64,000 nucleotides of DNA from NCBI GenBank assembly GCA_963758365.1, contig CAVWVB010000001.1, positions 3,286,001-3,350,000 of the forward strand. The letters are read 5' to 3'. The translations under genes and the position numbers were made by a program. Positions 32,263 through 40,700 of the stretch are shown here, piece after piece. Source of the DNA: Dokdonella_A sp963758365. GTDB lineage: Bacteria > Pseudomonadota > Gammaproteobacteria > Xanthomonadales > Rhodanobacteraceae. Position 1 is the first letter of the stretch; each line of letters opens with the position of its first letter. The notes under the pieces are model-generated. The model was given only the letters and a program-made list of their open reading frames with translations. It was not told the origin of the DNA and did not search any database.

Positions 32263-34672
32263 AGACTCAGGCAGCCCGGCCATCAGTTGCTCGATCACTG
32301 GACGACCGGGCGGCACCTACAGCTACCGCGCACGCGCATGCACGAACGTGTGCGGCGCCCCGAGCGGGACGGTTACCGAAACCGTCCAGGGCGGAAGCAT
32401 TGCACCACCCGGGACCATCTATGCGAGTCCTAACCCGAGCACGACCGGCACATACACGGTGAGCTGGGGCCCGGTTAACGGTGCAACGAGCTATCGAATC
32501 GAGGAACAGGTCAACGGCGGTAGCTGGTCGGCTGGCGAGGTGATCGGTGGGCCCTCGCGTGTCTACACGGGCCGCCCGAGCGGCACGTATACCTACCGCG
32601 TGCAGGCCTGCAACGCGAGCGGATGCAGCGGCTACAGTCCGACGGTTACCGAGACGGTAAGCATCATCTCGCCACCGGGTATTCCACAAGGCTTGTTCGC
32701 GAGCCCGTACTACAGCCTCAACGGCAGCTTCACGATGAGCTGGCAGCCGGTCGCGACGGTGCCGGGGGCAGGCGGCAACACCTATCGGCTCGAAGAGTCG
32801 ACGACGCCCAATACGTGGACGGAGGTCTATGACGCAAGCGCTACGAGCTGGAGCACAAGCAATCGAGTGGACGGGCTGTACTCCTACCGGGTGCGCGCGT
32901 GCAACAACCAAGGGTGCAGCGGCTACAGCGCAACCGGCTATGAAGTCGTGCGCCACGTGCCGGATATCCCGACCGGGCTGAACGGAGATCCGAACCCGAG
33001 CACGGGCACGTTCACGCTGAGCTGGTCGGCCTCGGCGACCGCGACCTACTACGAGGTCCAGGAGCAGCTCAATGGCGGCGCATGGACCGCGGTGCTCGAT
33101 GGCGGCACGCTGCATGGCACGAGCGTCACCCTGACGCGTGGCAACGGCAGTTACCAGTATCACGTGCGTGCGTGCTTCTTCGGCGACCAGGTGCGCTGCA
33201 GTGTCTACTCGGCGAGCTGGGCGCAGACCGTGGAGGGCAGCACGACACCGCCGGCGCCGGCCTCGATCAGTGGCCCGAGTGGCTGTACAGCCTCGCCGCG
33301 CACGTACACGATCAGCTGGGACGGCGTCAGCCAGGCGACCAGCTACGACTTGCACGAGACCAATACGAGCTCGCCGGCCGAACAGATTCTCGTCACCAGT
33401 GCGACCAGTCAGAGCCTGACCCGCAGCCGCATCCTGCCCGAGGACTCGACCACCTACGACTACGAGGTGCGCGCCTGTGCCGGCAGTGGCGCGAGCCGGC
33501 AATGCTCGCCCTACCGCGGCACCGCCCACGCGTGCGTGGGCATCCCGAACGCGGTCAACGGACCGCAAAGCGCGACCGGCTCGGCCTACGACGCGTTCGG
33601 CAAGGCGCGCAACGGCGACTACTCGGATCGACCCAACGGCACCCTGGACCGGCTGCCCGACACCCTGCGCGGGTTCACCGCTCATCAGCACGTCGATGCG
33701 GTGCAGCTGATCCACATGAACGGGCGCATCTACGACTACCAGCTCGGAAGGTTCCTCAGTGTCGATCCGATCATCCAGTTCCCGAACAATACCCAGAGCC
33801 TCAATCCGTACAGCTACATCCTCAACAACCCGCTCAGCGGGCGGGATCCGAGTGGGTACGAAGCCTGCACCGGCTCGCATATCGACCGCAATGATGGATC
33901 AAGCTGCGCGGGCCAAGGCGTCAGTGGTGGTGGGTCCAATAGTCCTAGCCAGGACCAGCAGGCGCGAGCGCTCGGCGCGAAGATCGCGAACATAGGCGCG
34001 AGCCACTGGAACCAGCGCGTCGATGCGATGACGGCGAAGGGAGCGTCGTCGACGCCGACCAGCGGCAATGCGGCCGACATCGGAGCGAATGGCAAGACGA
34101 TCGGCAGCGAGCCGGGAATGCCGACGCTGGAAACTGTCAGTGTCGGCGCGCGCTACCCCGGCGGCGAATCAGTCGTTCCCGGCGACTGGTCGACCTCGAT
34201 GAATGGGCGCGTCCTCACCGCGGAATGGGGGCAGTACCTGGGCGAGGAAGAAAGCCGCATTGCCAACGGCATGATCAGGGGGTTCTACAGCTTCCAGTTG
34301 CAACTGGTACTGTCCCAGTTCAGCGGCGACGTACCTGTGGTGGGATTAGCTGGAGGTGTTGGTATCCTCAGAACGGCGGGAGGCATCGCTGCGAGAGAGA
34401 CAACGACAGCTCTGAGTGAGATCAGATACACACAAGCTGGCGAGAAATTTATTCGGTACGAATCAGCTAACCCCGCGTTCAGCCGCATAACTCCAAGAGG
34501 AGGAGTAACGCCGGGAACGTATGCGGCGCCGGCCAGCGATGGCCTTGTTCCGGTTGGGCAGCGCATTTCTACTTACAATCTTCCGAGTCCGAACATCCCG
34601 CGAACAAACTACGTGATGCTGGAGCCGCCGGCAAGAACGGCAGTAATCGGTCCACGGACCGTCGCTGGCTGA
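32231..34672 (+). CDS. Orphan rhs module 4, toxin tip cut short by a nonsense codon
   Basis: Homology to the full-length gene starts at about 32269 (GSPAISCSITGRPGG) and runs through Fn3 units 2-6, the RHS core and LNPYSYILNNPLSGRDPSGYE. A pre-toxin segment shared with the full-length gene follows (TLETVSVGARYPGGESVVPG ... GFYSFQLQLVLSQFSGD). The tip (from about 34395: RYTQAGEKFIRYESANPAFS ... TPGTYAAPASDGLVP) ends at a TGA at 34670-34672. Reading through gives 12 more codons (TGNEVIFPFGY is visible) to TAG at 34706-34708, 3 bp before the immunity gene, so GGA to TGA is the likely lesion. The formal GTG start overlaps immunity gene 3 and is unsupported. Confidence 0.7.
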   Translation: MRHSIKLVGLKDSGSPAISCSITGRPGGTYSYRARACTNVCGAPSGTVTETVQGGSIAPPGTIYASPNPSTTGTYTVSWGPVNGATSYRIEEQVNGGSWSAGEVIGGPSRVYTGRPSGTYTYRVQACNASGCSGYSPTVTETVSIISPPGIPQGLFASPYYSLNGSFTMSWQPVATVPGAGGNTYRLEESTTPNTWTEVYDASATSWSTSNRVDGLYSYRVRACNNQGCSGYSATGYEVVRHVPDIPTGLNGDPNPSTGTFTLSWSASATATYYEVQEQLNGGAWTAVLDGGTLHGTSVTLTRGNGSYQYHVRACFFGDQVRCSVYSASWAQTVEGSTTPPAPASISGPSGCTASPRTYTISWDGVSQATSYDLHETNTSSPAEQILVTSATSQSLTRSRILPEDSTTYDYEVRACAGSGASRQCSPYRGTAHACVGIPNAVNGPQSATGSAYDAFGKARNGDYSDRPNGTLDRLPDTLRGFTAHQHVDAVQLIHMNGRIYDYQLGRFLSVDPIIQFPNNTQSLNPYSYILNNPLSGRDPSGYEACTGSHIDRNDGSSCAGQGVSGGGSNSPSQDQQARALGAKIANIGASHWNQRVDAMTAKGASSTPTSGNAADIGANGKTIGSEPGMPTLETVSVGARYPGGESVVPGDWSTSMNGRVLTAEWGQYLGEEESRIANGMIRGFYSFQLQLVLSQFSGDVPVVGLAGGVGILRTAGGIAARETTTALSEIRYTQAGEKFIRYESANPAFSRITPRGGVTPGTYAAPASDGLVPVGQRISTYNLPSPNIPRTNYVMLEPPARTAVIGPRTVAG
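32348..33769 (+). repeat. Long direct repeat, copy B (with 27742-29163)
   Basis: Second copy of the 1.4-kb apparently identical segment of modules 2 and 4. In this copy the reading frame upstream is intact, whereas copy A is preceded by a one-base insertion. Confidence 0.8.
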
Positions 34673-34711
34673 ACAGGCAACGAAGTCATCTTCCCGTTTG
34701 GGTATTAGGCC

Positions 34712-34945
34712 ATGTTGCAGCTATCGGATAAGTGGGGACCGAGATTGGTGTCACAACCGGAGACGGGTATGGGCTATCAAGTAGCCTCAATCATTTTGAA
34801 GGATGGTTCTCGCTACGATCAGGCGTTGATCGAGGCGGGCTATGTCACGCGCATTAGGGGCTTGAAGATGATTCCCTTTAGCGAAGATCAGATCGCCGAC
34901 ATAGTCGTCACGCATGAGAAGTGGGAGTTTGCAGGCGAACACTGA
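34712..34945 (+). CDS. Candidate immunity protein 4
   Basis: This 77-residue protein begins 3 bp after the ancestral stop (TAG 34706-34708) of toxin 4. Its frame is intact (MLQLSDKWGPRLVSQPETGMG ... VVTHEKWEFAGEH). The last part, in which a Lys-Trp-Glu tail closes the fold, suggests a small alpha/beta protein; no family recognised. Retention next to a probably inactivated toxin would fit continued need for protection against siblings that keep it. Confidence 0.68.
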   Translation: MLQLSDKWGPRLVSQPETGMGYQVASIILKDGSRYDQALIEAGYVTRIRGLKMIPFSEDQIADIVVTHEKWEFAGEH

Positions 34946-35026
34946 CATCGATTCCGAACGCGATTGCCCGTTGTAGCAACCGTTGTTGAGCTTGCGCGAT
35001 GAGCTTCGCTAACTCGCCCGTGGGTT

Positions 35027-35250
35027 CCGGTGATCCAGTTCCCGAGCAATACGCAATTCCTCAACCCGTACGGCTACCTCCTCAACAATCCGCTCAGCAG
35101 GAGGGATCCGGTTCGAACATCAGTCGCGGCGACAGCAAGGAAGATTGCGAGAACATGGGCGTCAAGGTTACCGGCCTACAACCATCAACGAGGGCAGAAC
35201 AAGCGCAGGCGCTTGGCGCGGAGATCACAAACATCGGTGTGTCCACTGGA
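35027..35250 (+). pseudogene. Degraded rhs core and tip-linker fragment
   Basis: About 90 bp (35027-35113) encode VIQFPSNTQ-like, LNPYGYLLNNPLS and RRDP, matching the end of the RHS core. Downstream QAQALGAEITNIG (about 35196-35235) matches the linker of module 4 (ARALGAKIANIG). Start, toxin tip and immunity gene are missing, so this is a remnant of a fifth module. Confidence 0.75.
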
Positions 35251-35270
35251 ATGGTGAAAACAGGTGAAAA

Positions 35271-35290
35271 TAGGGGTCAGAGTCGACTTT
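35271..35290 (+). repeat. GGGGTCA-type short repeat
   Basis: The motif TAGGGGTCAGAGTCGACTTT is related to the GGGGTCAAGTTCACTTT copy at 27631-27647. Both lie at module junctions of the rhs island. Confidence 0.45.
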
Positions 35291-35329
35291 CAGAGGCAGT
35301 GACCCAACCGATCGCGCGCAGCACTGCCG

Positions 35330-35415
35330 ACCGCGGTGCTCGATGGCGGCCCGCTGCGTGGCACGAGCGTCATGCTGACGCGTGGCAACGGTAGTTGCCG
35401 GTATCGCGTGCGCGC
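35330..35415 (+). pseudogene. Degraded Fn3-like fragment of an rhs module
   Basis: About 85 bp match the region of the full-length gene encoding TAVLDGGTLHGTSVTLTRGN (25732-25791) and the following strand, with substitutions and an in-frame TAG at about 35392. It follows the core remnant in the wrong order, so it represents a separate deletion event. Confidence 0.7.
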
Positions 35416-35703
35416 GCATGCAATGACCCAGCAGGGCAGCCAGTCCACCCGCCTCGCCTGACTCCACGTTTGTCACCGGCCCGACCCGAATGTCAGGTGT
35501 TGACATGCCGGCGCGGCGTGCCGGCGCCGGGCCGGGCGCCCGGATGCCAGGCTCCGCGCCCCGCGATCCCGCGCAAAAACATCCCTGCCGCGGCGCGATT
35601 TCCTGCAGACAGCCGATTCGGCCCGCGCCAGAGCGGGCCGCAGGGTCGCCGCAGGCACGATTCTGGCATGTCCTCGTGTGATCCGAACCGCCGCGGCTGG
35701 ACT

Positions 35704-35722
35704 GCCACCCCCTCGGGGTGGC
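35704..35722 (+). repeat. Stem-loop in leader of secreted-protein gene
   Basis: GCCACCCC pairs perfectly with GGGGTGGC around a CTC loop, followed by TTTC, about 60 bp before the next start codon. It could be the terminator of the toxin island or a structured leader. No known riboswitch was recognised. Confidence 0.45.
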
Positions 35723-35783
35723 TTTCGAGCCGGTGGACCATGGCCGCCCGCGGGGTCGGGCCCGAACGAAATGGGAAAAGAAC

Positions 35784-36689
35784 ATGCGGTCCTGTCTGCG
35801 CAGTTTCGTTCTTGTGCTCGCGTGCGCGGCCGCCGGCCTTTTCGCGAGCGAAGCCGCGGCCACGGTCGTGGTCACCATCGATGGCAACACCGCGCATGCG
35901 CAGGTGTCGCTCGACAACGGCATCGGCACGACCTATGAGGCCGAGGTCACGATCGTGTTCGAGACGGTCGAGAATCTCAGCGCCGCGAGCCTCAACCTGA
36001 CTGCGGAACTGGTCGATCCGAACAATGCCGCGCTGCGCGCGCGGCTGCCGCCCGGGATCACGGTGCCGGGCGAATTTCCGGTCCTGATCACGGTCGAGCC
36101 GCCCGCCTACCCGTGGCTGTTCGCGAGCAACTTCGACGGGGACGACAACAACGGCGCGGACCTCGCGTTCCTCAACACCTACGACATCGAAGTGCATACC
36201 GATGCGCTGCAGTACGTGGTCGACAGCCCGTATCGCCTGATCAAGGCGCCGATAGGCGGAGCGTTCGCGGACATCACCAGTGACGTGCTGCCGGGCAGCG
36301 TGCGCGACCGCGGACGCGGTGGCGCGTTCTCGCAGTTCCTGGTCGGCCGCGACAGCAATACGAACTTCGTGCAGTTGCTGGTCATCGCCACCGGCAAGCT
36401 GGTCGTGCTCGAATTGCGCGTCGTCGCGGCCGCGATCGGCAGCGTGTTGCGCGGCGACCTGCTGGGTCTGCTCGGCAACGTCAACACGGCGCTGGTTGCG
36501 CTCGACATCACCGGCGCGATCGATGCGCTCGACCAGTTCGCCGCGAACGTGACCGCGCATGCGGGCACCGACATTCCGAACGTCTGGAATTCCCGCCACG
36601 ATGTGGCCAACGATGCCGGCGAAATGCTCGGCCTCGCGCAGACACTGCGCTTCACCCTGGTGCGCATGCTGACCGCGCCGCTGCTCTGA
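35784..36689 (+). CDS. Secreted protein of unknown function
   Basis: The 301-residue protein starts at ATG 35784 with a classic signal peptide (MRSCLRSFVLVLACAAAGLF, cleavage near ASEAAA). GGGAAAAG precedes the start. The N-terminal part is beta-rich (VVVTIDGNTAHAQVSLDNG); the middle has FASNFDGDDNNGAD, an Asp/Asn loop that may bind Ca2+; the C-terminal part is helical. I recognise no family. An upstream in-frame start would add non-signal sequence. The next gene is 66 bp downstream. Confidence 0.7.
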   Translation: MRSCLRSFVLVLACAAAGLFASEAAATVVVTIDGNTAHAQVSLDNGIGTTYEAEVTIVFETVENLSAASLNLTAELVDPNNAALRARLPPGITVPGEFPVLITVEPPAYPWLFASNFDGDDNNGADLAFLNTYDIEVHTDALQYVVDSPYRLIKAPIGGAFADITSDVLPGSVRDRGRGGAFSQFLVGRDSNTNFVQLLVIATGKLVVLELRVVAAAIGSVLRGDLLGLLGNVNTALVALDITGAIDALDQFAANVTAHAGTDIPNVWNSRHDVANDAGEMLGLAQTLRFTLVRMLTAPLL

Positions 36690-36755
36690 GAAGCGCTGCT
36701 CCGGGAGTCCCTGCTCGAAAATCCCTGCTCCGAAAACCCCTGCCCTGAGGACCGT

Positions 36756-37652
36756 ATGCCCGCTCGCTTCACCGCCTATCCACCGGAGGCCCCGGCCATC
36801 GTGCGCGTCCTCGACGACGGCGCGCTCTACCGGATCGGCCGCTCGGGCGACTGCGAAGTACGCATCGAACATGGTTCGATTTCGCGCTTCCACGCGGAAC
36901 TGACCTGCACGGGCCGCAACTGGCGCCTCGACGACACCGGCAGCAAGAATGGCATCAGCGTCGATGGACGCCTGACCGTGCGCGCCGAACTGGGCGAGGC
37001 AACCTGGTTCCTGATCGGCGATGTGTACTGCTCGTTCGAGCCGCTCGACGGCGCTGCCGGTCTCGCCCACCGCGCTGCGAGCGAAACGCGGCGCGCGGCA
37101 TCGCTCGCGCTGTCCGCGCAACTCAGTCCGAACCTCGGCGCGGGCACGCTGATACCGCAGGCACTCGATACCGTGCTGCAACTGTCCGGCCTCGAACGCG
37201 GTTTCGTCCTCTACGCAACGGCCGGCGAGCCGCTGCGCGTGCACGCGACGCGCGGACTGCATCCCGAGGATCTCGCCAGTGCGAGTTTTGCGGGCAGCGC
37301 GACCGCGGTCGAGCGCGCGCTCGCCGACGGCAAGCCCGTGGTCTGCAGCGATACCGGCGACGCGCCCTGGCTCGGCGCGCGTCCGAGCATCCAGCTCGGC
37401 GGCATCCGTTCCCTGCTTTGCGTCCCGCTGATGCGTACCGGCGCATCGAGCGGAGTGATCTATGCCGACAGCCGTACTCCCGGATTGCCGATCACCGAGC
37501 TCGATCTCGAACTCGTCGAGAACGTCGCGCGGCAGACCGAAACCGCGCTCGAGATCGCGCGTGCGGACGGCAATGCGCGCCACGTCGTGAACGCGGGTCC
37601 GGGTTCGCGTTCGATGACCTGGCGCGAACTGAGAAAGCCCGCGTTCGCCTGA
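36756..37652 (+). CDS. FHA-GAF domain protein
   Basis: The 298-residue protein has an FHA domain at about residues 15-95, with conserved GRSGDCEVRI, the SISRFHAEL phosphothreonine-binding motif and DDTGSKNGISV. A GAF domain follows at about 125-275 (QALDTVLQLSGLERGFVLY, LLCVPLMRTGASSGVIYAD). FHA domains read phospho-Thr. The next gene, 82 bp downstream, is a Ser/Thr kinase, so this is a likely substrate or partner of it; that link is inference from position. Confidence 0.87.
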   Translation: MPARFTAYPPEAPAIVRVLDDGALYRIGRSGDCEVRIEHGSISRFHAELTCTGRNWRLDDTGSKNGISVDGRLTVRAELGEATWFLIGDVYCSFEPLDGAAGLAHRAASETRRAASLALSAQLSPNLGAGTLIPQALDTVLQLSGLERGFVLYATAGEPLRVHATRGLHPEDLASASFAGSATAVERALADGKPVVCSDTGDAPWLGARPSIQLGGIRSLLCVPLMRTGASSGVIYADSRTPGLPITELDLELVENVARQTETALEIARADGNARHVVNAGPGSRSMTWRELRKPAFA

Positions 37653-37734
37653 GCCGTGCGCGCGCGCTCCGGCGCGTGATCGGGCGGGCCCGCGCGATCT
37701 GGTCGCCGCCGCGGCGACACGCTACTGTGCGCGG

Positions 37735-40700
37735 GTGAGCGCCCCGACCGCCGATGCCAACGACCCCGCAACGCTGACCGGGCACATCATCGGCAGCGAG
37801 CTGCGCGTCGGCGACGTGCTCGGCAACCGCTTTCGCATCGACGCACTGCTCGGCATCGGCGGCATGGGCGTGGTCTACCGTGCGCACGACCTGTCGCTCG
37901 GAATCGATGTCGCGATCAAGCTGCTGCGCCCGGAACTCGCGCGCCGACCCGAGGCGTTCGCGAGCTTCCGTCAGGAACTGCTGCTCGCGCGCCAGGTTTC
38001 GAGCCCGCATGTCGTGCGCATCCACGACATCGCCGAACACGATGGACGCTGGTTCATCAGCATGGACTTCATCGCCGGCGATTCGCTCGAGCGCAAGTGC
38101 GGGCAGGCGCAGCGCTTGCCGACCGCCGAGGCCCTCGCGATCACGCGCGGACTGCTCGAGGGACTGTCCGCCGCGCATCAGCGCGGGGTCGTGCATCGCG
38201 ACCTGAAACCGGCCAACGTGCTGATCGACGAATCCGGTCATGCCTACATCACCGACTTCGGTATCGCGCGCAGCCTCGGCGCGACCGGACTGACCCAGAC
38301 CGGCGTGATCGTCGGCACGCCGGAATACCTGTCGCCGGAGCAGGCACGCGGACTCGGCGTCGATGCGCGCAGCGACCTCTATGCGGTCGGCCTGATCCTT
38401 TACGAGATGCTGACCGGCGACCTGCCGTTCGCGGGCGGTACGCCTGCGGAGATCGTGATCCAGCGCATCCTGCGCGAGCCGCCTTCGCTCGCGCGGGCGC
38501 GTCCGGACCTGCCCCGCTGGCTGCATGCATTCTCGGACCGGTTGCTCAAGGTCAATCCCGCGCACCGCTTCGCCTCGGCGAAGGACGCGCTGCGCGCGCT
38601 CGATACGCAGCGCGTGCCGCGCCCGCCGCTGAGTCGGCGCATGCTGGCCGCGGCGGCGCTCGTCGTACTGGCTTTGACGGCAGGCGCGTGGACCTGGCGG
38701 CAGCACCCGACCGTGATCTCGCGCCTGTTCGCGCCTGCGGTCGTGGCGACGCCGCGCATTGCGCTGCTGCCGCTGCGCGCGCCAGCCGACGATGCCGAAC
38801 TCGGCGCGCTCGCGCGCGCGCTCGACGACCATCTGCGCGCATGGCTGCGCGGCGATCCCCGGATCGCCGTGGTGTTGCGGCGGCGCGTGGTCGATGCGCT
38901 AGCGCGGGTCGCGCCGGACGCGCAGGAGGACGCGCTGCGTCGCCAGCTCGCGGACGTCGCCCAGGCCGCAAACGCGACGCGCCTGTGGCGCGGCCAGTTG
39001 CGCCGCGCCAAACCGGACCAGCTCGAGCTGGCCCTGACCGAGCCGGGCGCGACCACGGCCAAGACCGTGCTGAGCGTGCATGCGGCGACGCCCGCGGAGC
39101 TTTTCGCGGCCTATCTGAAAGCGATGCCCGCGGTTCTCGCGGCGCAGAACCTGCGTGCAGGGCGCGCACCGGACCTCGCCGCCGACGCGGTATTGCCGCT
39201 CGGCCGCGCACTGCTCGCGACGGACGCCGATCATGCGAATGCCGCGGCAGCGGAACTCGCGGCGACGACTGCCGCGAGTGCGCTGGTCCTCGAAGCACGC
39301 CTCGACGCGCAGGAAGCCGACCACCAGTCGCTGCCGGCGCAGAACACGCGCGAGGCGATCATCGCGCGCTTCGCGCACGACCCGAGTCCGGATGGCCGCG
39401 AACTCTATGCGCGCGCGCTGGCCGACCACGACGAAGGCCCGAAGGCGTTGCAGGTGCTGGCCGATGCCACCCGCGATTTTCCCAACGACGCGCGTCTTGC
39501 GCTGCTCGATGCCGAGACCCTCGGCGCGAACGGCAAGGGCGCCGAGGCGATTGACGTGCTCAAGCAGGCCGTGAAGCGCGACGACCAGGACGCACGCGCA
39601 TGGTTCCTGCTCGGCCGGCGCTCGATCCTGCAGGGCGAACCGCGTCCCGCGGTCGACGACTATCTGGTGCGCGCGCTCGTGCTCTATACGCGCGCAGGCA
39701 ACGCGCCGGGCGAGGCGGAAACACGCAACGCGATGGGCATCGGCTACGAGCGTCTCGGCCAGCTCGACGCCGCTGCCGAGCAATACACGCGTGCGGTCGC
39801 GATGCGCGAGCAACTGGGCGACAAGTTCGGTCTCAGCAAGTCGCTGCGCAACCTCGCGATCGTGCAGGCGGTGCGTGGCGATCGCGATCTCGCGGAGAAA
39901 ACCCTGGACCGCGCCAAGACGCTGCTCGAAGAGCTCGGCGACCAGGCCAGCCTCGCCGACCTCTACAACGACCGCGGCGTGGTCGCCGAGGAGCGCGGCG
40001 ATTTCGCGACCGCGCAGGACGCCTACCGCAAGGCGCTGGTCCTGCGCCAGCGCCTCGACGTGCCGGACCTGGTCGCGGAAAGTCTCGACAATGTCGGCTT
40101 CAGCTCCTATCAGCTCGGCCGCTTCGACGATGCGCTGGTGTACTGGCAACAGGCGCTCGCGATGTACAAGACTCTCGATGACCGCGGACGCATGCTGCAT
40201 GTCGAACAGAGCATGGGCCTGCTCGATACCGCACGCGGGCACTTCGCGGCGGCGCGCGAGCGGCTCGAGTCGACCCTGTCCGCCGCGCAGGACAGCCAGC
40301 TCTCGGGCCAGGCCGCGGCCGGACATGTCGATCTCGCCGAACTCGGTCTGGTCGAGGGCCGCTACGCGGAGGCGCTCATGCACGCCCAGCGCGCGCGGCA
40401 GATCTTCACACGGCGCTCGGATCAACGCGGCGAAACCGAAGCGGGACTGCTCGAAGCGCGTGTCGCGGTTGCGCTCGGCGATACCGGACAGGCCGAGGCC
40501 GCGCTGAAGCAGATTCCGGGCGAGCGCGTGGGTGCCGAACAGCGGGCCGCACTCCTGCTCGCGCAGGCGCGCGTCGCTGGCCTGCGCAACGACCCGCGCG
40601 CCGCGACCGCCGATCTCGAGCGGGCCGCGGCCGCCGCCGCGGAAGCGCACAGCGGCGCGCTCGACATGCAGATTCGCCTCGAGCAGGCGCGCCTCGCGCT

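Noticed and set aside
35440..35783. Riboswitch in the leader of the secreted-protein gene
   Set aside because: A hairpin exists, but no consensus of a known riboswitch class was matched.
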